A stretch of 39,735 nt of DNA from Actinomycetota bacterium. Lineage in GTDB: Bacteria > Actinomycetota > Acidimicrobiia > Acidimicrobiales > AC-14. A program made the position numbers and the translations under genes. Where the stretch lies: contig JBFMCT010000027.1 in the NCBI GenBank assembly GCA_040754375.1, positions 7,720-47,454 on the forward strand. The letters run 5' to 3'. Positions 5,431 through 13,260 of this stretch are shown here, one piece after another. The notes beneath the pieces were generated by a model. That model was given only the letters and a program-made list of their open reading frames with translations. It had not been told where the DNA came from and searched no databases. Positions within the stretch are counted from its first letter, which is position 1. Each line of letters begins with the position of its first letter.

Positions 5431-6895
5431 ACACCGGCTGGCCACGTGTGCCCGCTGCCGGCGGCCGCAACGCCAGGCGAGAAAGACGATGCCCGACGGG
5501 CCACTGTGCGCGGCCTGTCACGCCGCCGCAATCCGAAGCCGAGGCAGCTGCGCCGCGTGCGGCGCCCATCGGCTGCTCCCCGGGATGGACGGGGCGGGAC
5601 GCCGCTTGTGCTCGCCGTGCGCGGGTATCGACGAAGACTTCACCTGTCCACGTTGCGGCACCGAGTGGAACCTGGTGAACGGGATCTGCGAGTGGTGCCA
5701 GCTGGCTGACCTGCTCGACGAGCTGTTGGTCGGCGACGTCGACCTCCAGGCCCTGCGCGTACGACTGCTCCAGGCGGCGCGCCCCGACCGGATCGTCATC
5801 TGGCTCTACGCGCCCCACGCCCGGGACCTTCTACAGGGTCTCGCCTCCGGTGCCGTCCCGCTGACCCACGCCGGGCTCGATGCGTTCGAGAACCGTCGCT
5901 CGGCCAACCACGTGAGAGGGCTGCTGGTGGCCGTCGGGTTGCTGCCCAAGCGGGATGACGGGCTCGCCCGGTTCGACAGGTGGGTGGCCACCCACCTGGC
6001 CGAGCACGCAGGTACGGCCGACGAGCTCAAGATGCTGAGCTTGTTCGCCACCTGGCAGCTTCGGCCTGAGCTCGTCAGGCGGGCCCGCGCGGAGGCGGTG
6101 AGCGAGGGACAGGTGAACGGTGCCACCCAGCGGATCCGAGTCGCTGGTGCGCTCCTTGCTTGGCTCCGAGCGCGCGGCCGGGAGCTGCCCGTTTGCACCC
6201 AGGTCGACGTCGACGCCTGGTTCGCCGCGCCTCCCTCTACCCGGGTGCACGCCGTCCCCTTCCTTCGTTGGGCCATGGCGACTCGACGTGCCCCGAAGCT
6301 GAAGCTGACGCGCCGGCAGTTCGGGAACGCCCCGGTTCTTGACCAACCAGCGCGACTGGAGCTCCTCCGCCGACTGCTCGATCCCTCGACCGGCTGCCTC
6401 GAGCACCGCGTCGCCGCAATGATGCTGGTGCTCCTCGGTCAGCCGTTCACGCGTATTGCCGCGCTGACGCTCTCCGACGTCGTCGTCGAGGGTGAGGAGG
6501 TCAGCTTGCGCCTGGGAGCAGGCTTCGCCCCTGTTCCCGCACCGTTTTCAGGCATAGTGGCCGACCTCATCGGCGGAGGGCCGAACCTCAATACCGCCAG
6601 CAACCCGACGAGCCCCTTCCTGTTCCCCGGCAGGAGCGCCGACAAGCACCTGCTCCCCTCGACGTTGCGGACCGCTGCGATTCAGATGGGCATTGACATC
6701 ACGGGCGCGAGGACCGGCGCGCTGCGCCAGCTCGTCCTCGACTGCCCGCCGCCCGTCGTGTCCGAGGCCCTCGGCTACAGCTATCAAGCGATCGACCGCC
6801 ATGCGCAGCGTGCCGGTTCCCCCTGGAGCTCCTACGCGGCGCTGCGAGCGCTGACGTCGGACGCCTACTCGACCGGAGTCAGAAGACCGTCTTGA
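5423..6895 (+). CDS. Zinc-finger protein fused to a degenerate tyrosine recombinase fold
   Basis: 490 residues, GTG start overlapping the HTH stop by 8 bases. The first 95 residues contain six CxxC pairs (C9/C12, C29/C32, C43/C46, C63/C66, C75/C78, C89/C92), enough for three zinc ribbons. A helical SAM-like domain (about residues 130-300) follows. The C-terminal third resembles an integrase catalytic domain: R344 in TRIAALTLSDV and R435 in GALRQLVLD stand where the two Arg residues should be, then VVSEALGYSYQAIDRHAQRAG. The HxxR histidine is a glycine, and the nucleophile tyrosine position is in a RHA segment. It is therefore probably catalytically dead, and may bind DNA as a structural partner of the active integrase. 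Its 3' end overlaps the convergent gene by 31 bp. Confidence 0.75.
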   Translation: MAEHRLATCARCRRPQRQARKTMPDGPLCAACHAAAIRSRGSCAACGAHRLLPGMDGAGRRLCSPCAGIDEDFTCPRCGTEWNLVNGICEWCQLADLLDELLVGDVDLQALRVRLLQAARPDRIVIWLYAPHARDLLQGLASGAVPLTHAGLDAFENRRSANHVRGLLVAVGLLPKRDDGLARFDRWVATHLAEHAGTADELKMLSLFATWQLRPELVRRARAEAVSEGQVNGATQRIRVAGALLAWLRARGRELPVCTQVDVDAWFAAPPSTRVHAVPFLRWAMATRRAPKLKLTRRQFGNAPVLDQPARLELLRRLLDPSTGCLEHRVAAMMLVLLGQPFTRIAALTLSDVVVEGEEVSLRLGAGFAPVPAPFSGIVADLIGGGPNLNTASNPTSPFLFPGRSADKHLLPSTLRTAAIQMGIDITGARTGALRQLVLDCPPPVVSEALGYSYQAIDRHAQRAGSPWSSYAALRALTSDAYSTGVRRPS

Positions 6896-7680
6896 ATCAC
6901 CCCGGATACCACCATCATGAACGTGGAGAACGAGCCGTCCTCCACGGCGGTCGGCGGCATTGGATCGCTCGTGTTGAGGCGAAGAGCAGCGCCACTGCAC
7001 TCCGGAGGTGGCCCGGCGTCGATGTCGTCACACAGAAGGGGCGCCTGGCCCGGAAGAGCGAGCAACACGCCTCGGACTGTCGCCCTGCTTCCGTTCGGCA
7101 ACTCAAGGGCTTGGGCAACCGTGATGCCGGGCAGGGCGGCGTCGCGTTCAGCGCGCCGGGCAGCAGAACTATCGACGACGTCTCCGTTTCGGTCGAGGGC
7201 GCGGACGTCGATCGCGTCGACGTCGTGGTCATCTGCCGCCTTTGCGGCGATGACGAAGGCGGCTGAGTCGGGCCGGAGGGCCACGCGGCGGGTCTGATCG
7301 CCCACCACGATCTCGACCGAGTGGACGGCGCCGCTGACAAACCCGCCGGCGGTCACCAATCCCTCGTCTCGCACAAGGGACCACCCGAAGGAAATCGGTC
7401 CCAACGACGGCCGCTCACTCGGATCCCGGTCCAACGGAAGTTCACCCCACGTCCCCCCTCCGGAACCCAGATCGGTCCACGTACCGGCTTCATTGACGAA
7501 CCTGACGACGTCGACGATCCAGGCGTCATCACGCCGGCGTCGCACGACGAGGACGGCGGCGGTTCCGTCATGAGCGTCGATCGCCAGCGCCTTCGCCTCG
7601 CCCGGTGCGAAGGAAGAGCGGGTCACGACGTCGACGCTCCCCCGGGTGAGGGCCTCGAGAGCTAGCGCTTCGACGTTCAC
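6865..7680 (-). CDS. Hypothetical protein with C-terminal OB-like segment
   Basis: 271 residues from GTG 7680 (NVEALALEALTRGSVDVVTR). The first half is beta-rich and Trp-rich (DDAWIVDVVRFVNEAGTWTD; GGGTWGELPL; PISFGWSLVRDEGLVTAGGF). The C-terminal part (ATVRGVLLALPGQAPLLCDD, then GPPPECSGAALRL and VVSGVIQDGLLTPVE) resembles small OB-like domains of actinobacterial lipoproteins that include a PPxC motif. There is no signal peptide from this start; longer upstream frames add only low-complexity residues. The gene runs convergent to the recombinase operon and divergent from the next broken gene. Function unknown. Confidence 0.6.
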   Translation of the reverse strand: MNVEALALEALTRGSVDVVTRSSFAPGEAKALAIDAHDGTAAVLVVRRRRDDAWIVDVVRFVNEAGTWTDLGSGGGTWGELPLDRDPSERPSLGPISFGWSLVRDEGLVTAGGFVSGAVHSVEIVVGDQTRRVALRPDSAAFVIAAKAADDHDVDAIDVRALDRNGDVVDSSAARRAERDAALPGITVAQALELPNGSRATVRGVLLALPGQAPLLCDDIDAGPPPECSGAALRLNTSDPMPPTAVEDGSFSTFMMVVSGVIQDGLLTPVE

Positions 7681-7715
7681 GGATGCCAGGGTGCCAGGTC
7701 GGGGATGATGTCGCC

Positions 7716-8557
7716 GTGCGGCCTCCGTCCTTCGAGTGGGAGTGGATGAGCGACTGGAGCGAGTGGGTGCTCGATCATGGCCTCCCCCCACTCCCCGAGG
7801 TGCTCAATGACGGCGAGGTCGTCCCCCTTGCCCGTTGGGCGGGGTCGCGGTTCGGGGCCGTCCTGCACGTCTCCCGCTACTGGGACGACGACGACGATGA
7901 AGACCGCCTGGACTCCGAGGTCGAGGTGTTCCGGCGGACGGACGGGGGCTGGGAGTCGTCAAACGGCGGTGGCGGCAGCGGTTGGTTTGATCCACCGTTC
8001 GCGAGGCCCGGGCTGGGACCTCGTGAGGTTGTCGGAGGGCACGAGCACTGCTCGGGCGGACCCGAATGGTCGTGCTGCGCCGTTGATGGCGTCGCTGGTG
8101 CCGATGCTGCGTGGATCGAGGTGTCGATGCTGCCGGCGTGGAGAGGCAGCCGATCGAGTCCCCGTTCGGGGCCTTCATCGCCTGCTCTGACGGGGAGCGG
8201 ACCGCGACTGTCCGCATCCTCGACGCCGACGAGCGGGTGCTTCTCAATTGGACGTTCGGGGGACATTTCGCCCCAGACCGCCTCCCGACGGCGCTCGGCG
8301 GGATCGGTGACTTCCATCACGGGCTCGCCGGCGCCGACCGTCCTCCCGGCGAGGCCGGCATCCACGTATCGACAGGGGAAGTGACGAACGACGAGATGCG
8401 CCAGCTTCTCCGCCACACAGCGGAAGGCCCATCAGGTCTCAGTGTCGCAGTTCGCGACGAACTGCAGAGGCGTCTCGAGGAAGGGGACGACCCAGGAGCC
8501 ATCGCCGAGTGGCTCATGACCGTCAGGCGCGAGCCAGATCAGGATGGTGTCGGGTGA
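7716..8557 (+). pseudogene. Hypothetical protein gene with one internal frameshift
   Basis: From GTG 7716 the frame encodes FEWEWMSDWSEWVLDHGLPP, a run of acidic residues (DDDDDED) and a Gly-rich patch up to AAWIEVSMLP at 8135. It then turns into low-complexity Ser/Arg/Pro. The -1 frame continues the protein smoothly: GVERQPIESPFGAFIACSDG, ILDADERVLLNWTF, and a C-terminal helix RDELQRRLEEGDDPGAIAEW to TGA 8557. Joining at 8133-8137 needs one missing G in a CCGG run. The intact protein would have about 281 residues. Family not recognised. Alternatively the second part (from 8111) is a separate 148-residue gene. Upstream starts at 7683 add little. Confidence 0.5.
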
Positions 8558-8662
8558 CCTCAGGTATTCCTTGAGGTGCCCGGAATAACGGCTCACACCA
8601 GTCAAGCAGCCGTTGTTGCGGTGAACCCTCGACGACCGCGGCGCATTACCGTGGGGATCGGG

Positions 8663-9118
8663 ATGTTCGAAGTCGAGCCGACCATGGTTCGAATCGGTGA
8701 GGGACTGAAGTTGAGCCAGCGCGGGGAGCGCGAGGCTGCGAGAAGTGTCTTCGCCGAGGTCTGGAGCGACATCGGCGAAGAGGATGGCGACCCCCTCCAC
8801 CGCTGCGCCCTCGCGCATGCGATGGCCGACGTCCAAGACGACGTCTCGGAGGAGCTGGTCTGGGACCTGCGGGCGCTCGAAGCCGCCGGGATGGTCACCG
8901 AGGAGAGAGCTCGGCAGGCTGGCGTACAAGGGACCGTGACTGGCTTCTACCCATCACTCCACCTGAACCTCGGCGAGTGTTATCGCAAGCTCGGTGACAT
9001 CGCTTCAGCTCGTTGGCACCTGGAGCGCGGCAGAGCGGCTGTCGGAGCGCTGAGTGACGACGGGTATGGCCGAACGATCAGGAACGGTCTGGAGCGGCTG
9101 GCTGAGCGACTGGACTGA
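8663..9118 (+). CDS. TPR-like helical protein
   Basis: 151 residues from ATG 8663, chosen because a purine-rich stretch precedes it and the upstream in-frame residues (RRPRRITVG) look non-native. It has repeated helix pairs: TMVRIGEGLKLSQRGEREAA (about 8-27), PLHRCALAHAMADVQDD and PSLHLNLGECYRKLGDIASA. The last is a good tetratricopeptide match with the usual Gly, Tyr, Leu and Ala positions. Such small TPR proteins usually mediate protein contacts. No partner is obvious; the upstream frameshifted gene is in the same direction, about 105 bp away. Role unknown. Confidence 0.65.
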   Translation: MFEVEPTMVRIGEGLKLSQRGEREAARSVFAEVWSDIGEEDGDPLHRCALAHAMADVQDDVSEELVWDLRALEAAGMVTEERARQAGVQGTVTGFYPSLHLNLGECYRKLGDIASARWHLERGRAAVGALSDDGYGRTIRNGLERLAERLD

Positions 9119-9229
9119 CTCCTCGCGTGCCGACCCGAGCCGCGCGCACCTACTTCGGACCCTTCACGGGCGTATGGGATCACTCCAGTCGACCAACCGT
9201 GATTCCACGCGGCCTGGAAGACAGTCTAC

Positions 9230-10057
9230 TCAGAGCTTCGCTGACGCGCTCCACTCCGCCCTGCGGCGAATTGTTTCGAGGTAGCCCTCCCGGACCCAGG
9301 TCGCCTGGGGTTCAAGTCCTCGCCGGGCAAGATCGGCAACAAGCGCGCCGTCTCGTAGCTGCCTATCTGCGACGAGAGTGGCTAGGTTCGCCGGTACGGC
9401 GACGCCATACGCGTCGCAGAGCACCTGGATCCGTCGTCGACGGTCGGGTGTCGACGGGTACGCCATGTGTTTGACGCATGTGTCGTCGTCCCGGAACGGC
9501 GCGCCGAACTCGAGCGCGTAGACGATGTCATCCTGGGGTGACCCAGGGTGGGCATGGTCGAAGTCAATGAAGGCGACGATCGTTCCTCCCTTCCAGACCG
9601 TGTTCCACGGCCCCGGATCACCATGACAGATGAAGCCGGTTCCCCGACCGCGTGACCACACGGCATCCGGCTCAGCTCGGTAGTCCCGCACCGCGTCGTG
9701 GTAGCGACGAAGCAAGCGGGCCCACTGACCCAGGCCCTCCTCATCGACCACCTTCGCCCATGTTGCGGCGCCCGACTCTCCCTCGACCCACGTGAGTTCT
9801 TCGTAGTCGTCGGTGACGTTGACCAGTCGTGGCGCCGGGAACCCGACAGCTTCGAGATGACCAAGCAGACCGTGCACGGCCGATGACCAAAAGCCGAGCG
9901 GGCGACGGACGAAATCGGCGTGGCGTTCCACGGCCCGCGCTGCGATGACCGGCTCGTTCAGCGAGTGACTCGGCACGCCCCCCAGTCTCGTCGGCTCCGC
10001 GTCGCCCGCGCGCGACCGCTTCGAGTTCCTATTCGTTCGCCGAATGTGGGCTCGCAC
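9230..10057 (-). CDS. Aminoglycoside phosphotransferase-family kinase
   Basis: About 275 residues. The kinase-like catalytic core is clear: HGDPGPWN (H145, D147, N152) is the catalytic loop, and FIDFDHAHPG (D165, D167) is the metal-binding loop. Both are typical of APH/choline-kinase-like enzymes (Pfam APH). The N-terminal part PLGFWSSAVHGLLGHLEAVG followed by PAPRLVN is the nucleotide-binding lobe seen in a large actinobacterial subgroup without proven antibiotic substrate. The start is uncertain: GTG 10057 gives a basic N-terminus, and GTG 9976 is an alternative. It may phosphorylate a small alcohol or amino-sugar; resistance to aminoglycosides should not be assumed. Confidence 0.8.
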   Translation of the reverse strand: MRAHIRRTNRNSKRSRAGDAEPTRLGGVPSHSLNEPVIAARAVERHADFVRRPLGFWSSAVHGLLGHLEAVGFPAPRLVNVTDDYEELTWVEGESGAATWAKVVDEEGLGQWARLLRRYHDAVRDYRAEPDAVWSRGRGTGFICHGDPGPWNTVWKGGTIVAFIDFDHAHPGSPQDDIVYALEFGAPFRDDDTCVKHMAYPSTPDRRRRIQVLCDAYGVAVPANLATLVADRQLRDGALVADLARRGLEPQATWVREGYLETIRRRAEWSASAKL

Positions 10058-10078
10058 CAGTCCAGCCGACGGTTTCGC

Positions 10079-10393
10079 TCAGCAGTCGAGAGTGATGCCC
10101 GCGGCGCGGCAGATGTCGCGCGATCGATCCGGGCCCAACGCGCCGATCCGGTGGACGAGCATTGCCTTCGGGAACGGCTGAAGGTTGTCGAAGGACGCAA
10201 CGGACGGGATCGGGAGGCCTTCGGCCTCGCCGAGTTGCAGCTCACTGGGAACGCCGCGGATGCGGCTCGTCACCGGCGCCACGAGAACCCGCTGCATCAC
10301 GCGGTTTGCCGCATCTCGGCTCACGACGAGGAACGGCCGGCCCTTCTCGTCCGGTGTCTCACCCCACCAGACCTCGCCTCTGCCTACCACCAC
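10079..10393 (-). CDS. mazF: MazF/PemK-family endoribonuclease toxin
   Basis: 104 residues, GTG start overlapping the antitoxin stop by 10 bases. It has the PemK/MazF fold signature: GRGEVWWGETPDEKGRPFLV at the N-terminus, RVLVAPVTSRIRG, then PSVASFDNLQPFPKAMLVHR. The GRGEVWW strand, the Arg/Thr in VTSRIRG and the conserved central Asp-Asn are as expected for sequence-specific mRNA interferases. It is encoded directly after a ribbon-helix-helix antitoxin. Cleavage specificity cannot be read from the sequence. Confidence 0.9.
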   Translation of the reverse strand: MVVGRGEVWWGETPDEKGRPFLVVSRDAANRVMQRVLVAPVTSRIRGVPSELQLGEAEGLPIPSVASFDNLQPFPKAMLVHRIGALGPDRSRDICRAAGITLDC

Positions 10394-10644
10394 TTCTCCC
10401 AGGGCTCATCGTCGATCGCCTGCTTCGCTAGGCGGCTCGCCTCGACCAACTCGGTCTCGGCCTCGGGGGCCCGTCGATAGCCGTTGGCGTACGCCTCCTC
10501 CAGCGCATCGCGTCGCTTCTGCGAAACGACGAGCTCGACGGCGCGCCGAACCGCCGACGAGCGGCTCGGAAACAGCCCCTGGGCGACCAGCTCGTCGAGC
10601 TCGCGCACCAGCCCATCCGGCAGTTTCACGGCGATCTGCGTCAT
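10384..10644 (-). CDS. mazE: MazE-type ribbon-helix-helix antitoxin
   Basis: 86 residues from ATG 10644. TQIAVKLPDGLVRELDELVA is the beta strand and first helix, PSRSSAVRRAVELVV the second helix of the ribbon-helix-helix fold. The C-terminal tail is rich in Glu and Trp (AIDDEPWEKWW) and probably wraps the toxin. A TATACT box lies exactly 6 nt upstream of the ATG, so the mRNA is probably leaderless. It precedes mazF with a 10-base overlap and should autoregulate the operon. A longer frame extending into repeat A is spurious. Confidence 0.88.
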   Translation of the reverse strand: MTQIAVKLPDGLVRELDELVAQGLFPSRSSAVRRAVELVVSQKRRDALEEAYANGYRRAPEAETELVEASRLAKQAIDDEPWEKWW

Positions 10645-10650
10645 ACCGCA

Positions 10651-10656
10651 AGTATA
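10651..10656 (-). promoter_or_regulatory. -10 hexamer TATACT of the mazEF promoter
   Basis: Read on the minus strand, TATACT is followed by 6 nt and the ATG of mazE, giving a leaderless transcript. It is the best -10 match in the window. Confidence 0.6.
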
Positions 10657-10720
10657 CCCACACGCATTACCTATCGCCTGGGACGTCAGTTCCCCCTGGC
10701 AGGAAATGGCGCTTGGGGGG

Positions 10721-10818
10721 CTCGTCAAGCTCGGCCCTGCTCGACTCTCCCGTCGCGGCCGCCCGTCACGTTCCTGGTGGTCGTGCAGCACCGGACGCCC
10801 TGCCCGACGGCCGTCTCT
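10721..10818 (+). repeat. Direct repeat A (98 bp), partner of repeat B
   Basis: Starts CTCGTCAAGCTCGGCCCTGC and ends GACGGCCGTCTCT. Aligned with 11823-11926 it differs by one substitution (G/A) and lacks a 6-bp AGTCTC present in copy B. It contains the 10-bp palindrome GACGGCCGTC near the 3' end. The pair flanks a 1.0-kb segment holding two small genes. Confidence 0.85.
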
Positions 10819-10908
10819 GCGTGTGCCCAGGGGCGGTTAGCCGACTGCGGCTCCATGGGGATCGCTGGGGATCGCTCTACGGCCGCACCCGCCACGCAAC
10901 TGCTCGGC

Positions 10909-11190
10909 CTACGCTTCGAGCAGCGGTGGGAAGAGTGGCCCGGGAAGATCCACGCCTTCCTCCCCGAGAGCGCGCTCGAGGGCCTCGCGGTCGTCGTTCG
11001 TGAGCCGCCAGCGGCTCGGTTCGGGGATCCCGCGGCTATCGACCAGAGCCAACAGCGAACAGTCGTACTCTTCGATTCCCGGACCATAGGTGTGCCCTCG
11101 CCGCGGGTCGATACCGCGCCGTGCGATCTCGTGGAAATGGTCCTGCATGTTCGATCTCGCACGGAGGAACCGGAGCAGGAGATCGTTCAT
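10909..11190 (-). CDS. Small hypothetical protein between the direct repeats
   Basis: 93 residues from ATG 11190 (a GTG at 11202 is also possible). The sequence is protein-like: NDLLLRFLRARSNMQDHFHE, YGPGIEEYDCSLLALVDSRG, then RLTNDDREALERALGEEG and DLPGPLFPPLLEA. It is acidic, with no signal peptide or membrane helix. No family recognised. It lies inside the 1-kb segment bounded by repeats A and B, downstream of a membrane-protein gene on the same strand with an 80-bp gap, and may be cargo. Confidence 0.5.
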   Translation of the reverse strand: MNDLLLRFLRARSNMQDHFHEIARRGIDPRRGHTYGPGIEEYDCSLLALVDSRGIPEPSRWRLTNDDREALERALGEEGVDLPGPLFPPLLEA

Positions 11191-11268
11191 AGGGTGCCCC
11201 ACGCTCCTGGGCGGTGCCCACCTGATCGTGGCCTGATCGCGCTCGAAGCCTGTCCGCCGGCGCGTGCA

Positions 11269-11775
11269 TCACCTTCCAAGCAGAGACTCCCCGTCTCGGG
11301 GGCAGACCTTCCAACCGCCTTCGTCCCGCATCTTGATGTAGCGCACATCTTCCACGCCGCCGATCCGCAACCTGACTCCTCCAACGCCCCGGTGTGACCA
11401 GGGCCATAATCCCTCAGATCCCGAGCCGCGAAGACCCCCGCCGAGCACCTCGACGCCCCCCTCCTCGGCGGCGAGCCCGCTCAATTCTGCGGCCGACGTC
11501 CGTCTCTGCGTAGCGGCACACAATACCTCGTATGCACTGGCCCCGTTGCCGAGGGCGACGGCCCTCGCGTAGCGCACGACCGCGGCATCAACATCGCTCT
11601 GCACTGCGAAGGTCGCCTGGGAGCAAACACCGACGAAGCCAGCGAAGCCGATTGTCAACAGCGCAGTGATGACCCGGCGCGTGCTGCACGGCGGCGGAAA
11701 GAGCCAGCGCAACCCGCGCGCGTAAGAGATTGGCTGGCGCCACGACGGCAGCTCACGATCGTCCCAGGCGATCAT
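11269..11775 (-). CDS. Single-pass membrane protein with extracellular NTF2-like domain
   Basis: 168 residues from ATG 11775, with a GGAGAG ribosome binding site just upstream. A basic N-terminus leads to one membrane helix (VITALLTIGFAGFVGVCSQA, about residues 35-54). The outer part begins with a helix VDAAVVRYARAVALGNGASAYEVLC, which resembles the start of DUF4878/NTF2-like domains of actinobacterial lipoproteins, and ends with a beta-rich portion (VRLRIGGVEDVRYIKMRDEG, WKVCP). Two Cys residues (in EVLC and WKVC) could form a disulfide. It lies inside the repeat-bounded segment, 47 bp from repeat B. Function unknown. Confidence 0.6.
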   Translation of the reverse strand: MIAWDDRELPSWRQPISYARGLRWLFPPPCSTRRVITALLTIGFAGFVGVCSQATFAVQSDVDAAVVRYARAVALGNGASAYEVLCAATQRRTSAAELSGLAAEEGGVEVLGGGLRGSGSEGLWPWSHRGVGGVRLRIGGVEDVRYIKMRDEGGWKVCPRDGESLLGR

Positions 11776-11822
11776 CTCTCCATATGTACCTTGCGCTCCG
11801 TTTCTCCTTGGCTTGCTGAGTC

Positions 11823-11926
11823 CTCGTCAAGCTCGGCCCTGCTCGACTCTCAGTCTCCCGTCGCGGCCACCCGTCACGTTCCTGGTGGTCGTGCAGCACC
11901 GGACGCCCTGCCCGACGGCCGTCTCT
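11823..11926 (+). repeat. Direct repeat B (104 bp), partner of repeat A
   Basis: Near-identical to 10721-10818 with an extra AGTCTC after the 29th base, which looks like slippage on CTCAGTCTC. It ends 7 bp before the stop codon of the GH16 gene, so it may be the original copy, with A arising by duplication or insertion. Confidence 0.85.
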
Positions 11927-11933
11927 CAGCGCC

Positions 11934-12953
11934 CTACGTGTAGACCCGGACGTAGTCGACGATGGTCTGCGCCGGCAGCGGGGTGACACCGGGCTGGAAG
12001 TCGTTCCCGGGCCAGCCGAGGCCCTGGGTGAGCGCCACCATGTAGTCCTTGTTGAAGTTGGACGCGCCCAGGGTGTTGGTCAGGCAGACCTGGCCGTTGT
12101 AGATGATCCTGATCGACTCTGCGGTCCACTCGACCACGTAGGTGTTCCAGTCGGCGATGTCGGCGATAAGGCAGTAGTTGTTGGTGGCATTGGGGTCGAG
12201 GAACGACAGCGGGTGGTGGACGTAGGGGATGGCGCGGTCGCTGTAGCGGCCGTAGATCTCGGCGATGTCGATCTCTCCCCTGCCCGGGCCCCCGTTCAGG
12301 TCTTGCGGGAACAGCCAGAAGGCGGTGTGGGTGCCCTGGACCTTGGCGGAGATGATCTTCGCCCTCACCTCGACCCGCCCTCGGTTCACGCTCACGCGCT
12401 GGTACGTCGAGACCGAGCCCGAGGTGTACTGGGTGACCCGGGGGACCCTGTCCTCGCAGATGAACGGCGCGAGCTCCTGCCGGCTAGTCAGCACGAGGTT
12501 CCCCCCGCTCACGGACACGTTGTTCGGCGAGTCCATGAAGCAATCGTGGTCGTTGGAGTCGAAACCCGAGCCCTTGGTCTGCTGAGGGAGCCACACCGTA
12601 CGGTCGAGGACTGGGCCGTTGAACTCGTCGGAGAAGGCACAGGTCCACACGCCACCACCGGTCTTGGGCACCGTCGGGTAACCACCACAGGCCGAGGCCG
12701 GGACCGTCGTCGTCGTGGGCAACGTCGTCGCCGTGGGGACAGTCGTCGTCGTCGTGGGCACGGTCGTCGTCGTGGTCGTCGTGGTCGTGGTCGTCGTGCA
12801 CCATCCCAGGAGCCGCTGCAGGAACGTGCACTTGGTCGTGCTCGTGGGCTCCGTCGCGGCCATCGCCGCCGAGGGGATGCTGGCCAGCGGCAATGCCGCG
12901 GCCACCACGAGGAGGACGACGACCGATCGGCGCTGCGGGCGGGGTTGGGTCAT
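11934..12953 (-). CDS. Secreted GH16-family beta-glucanase with Thr-rich linker
   Basis: 339 residues from ATG 12953, preceded by AGAAGGAGA at good spacing. A signal peptide (SVVVLLVVAAALPLASIPSAAMA) is followed by a short Cys-containing segment and a Thr-rich linker of VP-TTTT units. The glycoside hydrolase 16 domain then starts at about residue 95 (SDEFNGPVLDRTVWLPQQ). The catalytic signature GEIDIAEIYG supplies nucleophile E227, D229 and acid/base E232; nearby GRVEVRAKI and AFWLFPQDL are typical GH16 strands. It should hydrolyse beta-1,3 or mixed-linkage glucans, or related polymers, outside the cell. There is no carbohydrate-binding module. The longer frame to 13364 is spurious. A 14-bp palindrome upstream may be its operator. 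Confidence 0.9.
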   Translation of the reverse strand: MTQPRPQRRSVVVLLVVAAALPLASIPSAAMAATEPTSTTKCTFLQRLLGWCTTTTTTTTTTTTVPTTTTTVPTATTLPTTTTVPASACGGYPTVPKTGGGVWTCAFSDEFNGPVLDRTVWLPQQTKGSGFDSNDHDCFMDSPNNVSVSGGNLVLTSRQELAPFICEDRVPRVTQYTSGSVSTYQRVSVNRGRVEVRAKIISAKVQGTHTAFWLFPQDLNGGPGRGEIDIAEIYGRYSDRAIPYVHHPLSFLDPNATNNYCLIADIADWNTYVVEWTAESIRIIYNGQVCLTNTLGASNFNKDYMVALTQGLGWPGNDFQPGVTPLPAQTIVDYVRVYT

Positions 12954-12981
12954 GGCGACTGAGTCTCCTTCTGATGAGGTG

Positions 12982-12995
12982 GTCGGTCGACCGAC
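12982..12995. promoter_or_regulatory. Palindrome GTCGGTCGACCGAC upstream of the GH16 gene
   Basis: Perfect 14-bp dyad centred about 35 bp upstream of the GH16 start, in a region with no gene on either strand. Possible operator for a sugar-responsive repressor. Confidence 0.4.
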
Positions 12996-13166
12996 GGCGC
13001 TCGCCCGGTGGCTTGAACGCCTATGCATGTCATCGACCAGGAAGGGCGCGGAGTGAAGAGGTTTCTGCAGCCGCCCCAACGCCGCCATCGTGTGTGAGGC
13101 CGCCCAACCGCTCCTCCGGGTCACAAGCCGGCCGGAGAGCTCGCGCTGGGCACGGTAAGTGGGCGA

Positions 13167-13184
13167 GTCCGTGCTGGCACGGAC
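13167..13184. promoter_or_regulatory. Inverted repeat in the divergent GH16/cupredoxin intergenic region
   Basis: GTCCGTGC-TG-GCACGGAC, an 8-bp perfect dyad. It is the main structured element in the gene-free stretch 12996-13260; the rest shows no recognised motif. It could be an operator for the cupredoxin-like gene. Confidence 0.35.
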
Positions 13185-13260
13185 GACAGGTGGGGCCCCG
13201 CTCGTCATGCTGGCCTCCGCGTCCGCACAGGCGGGCGGCTCACGAGGGGGTAAGCGGGAC

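Noticed and set aside
9302-9322. T-arm-like sequence GGTTCAAGTCC suggesting a tRNA
   Set aside because: The T stem does not pair and no acceptor or anticodon arm lies upstream; it is inside the kinase gene.
12700-12800. Possible CRISPR-like tandem repeats
   Set aside because: These are short Thr/Val/Pro codon repeats inside a secreted enzyme; there are no spacers.
13159-13260. N-terminal extension of the cupredoxin-like protein
   Set aside because: The signal peptide starts naturally at TTG 13261; the upstream codons would place it too far inside and overlap a dyad element.
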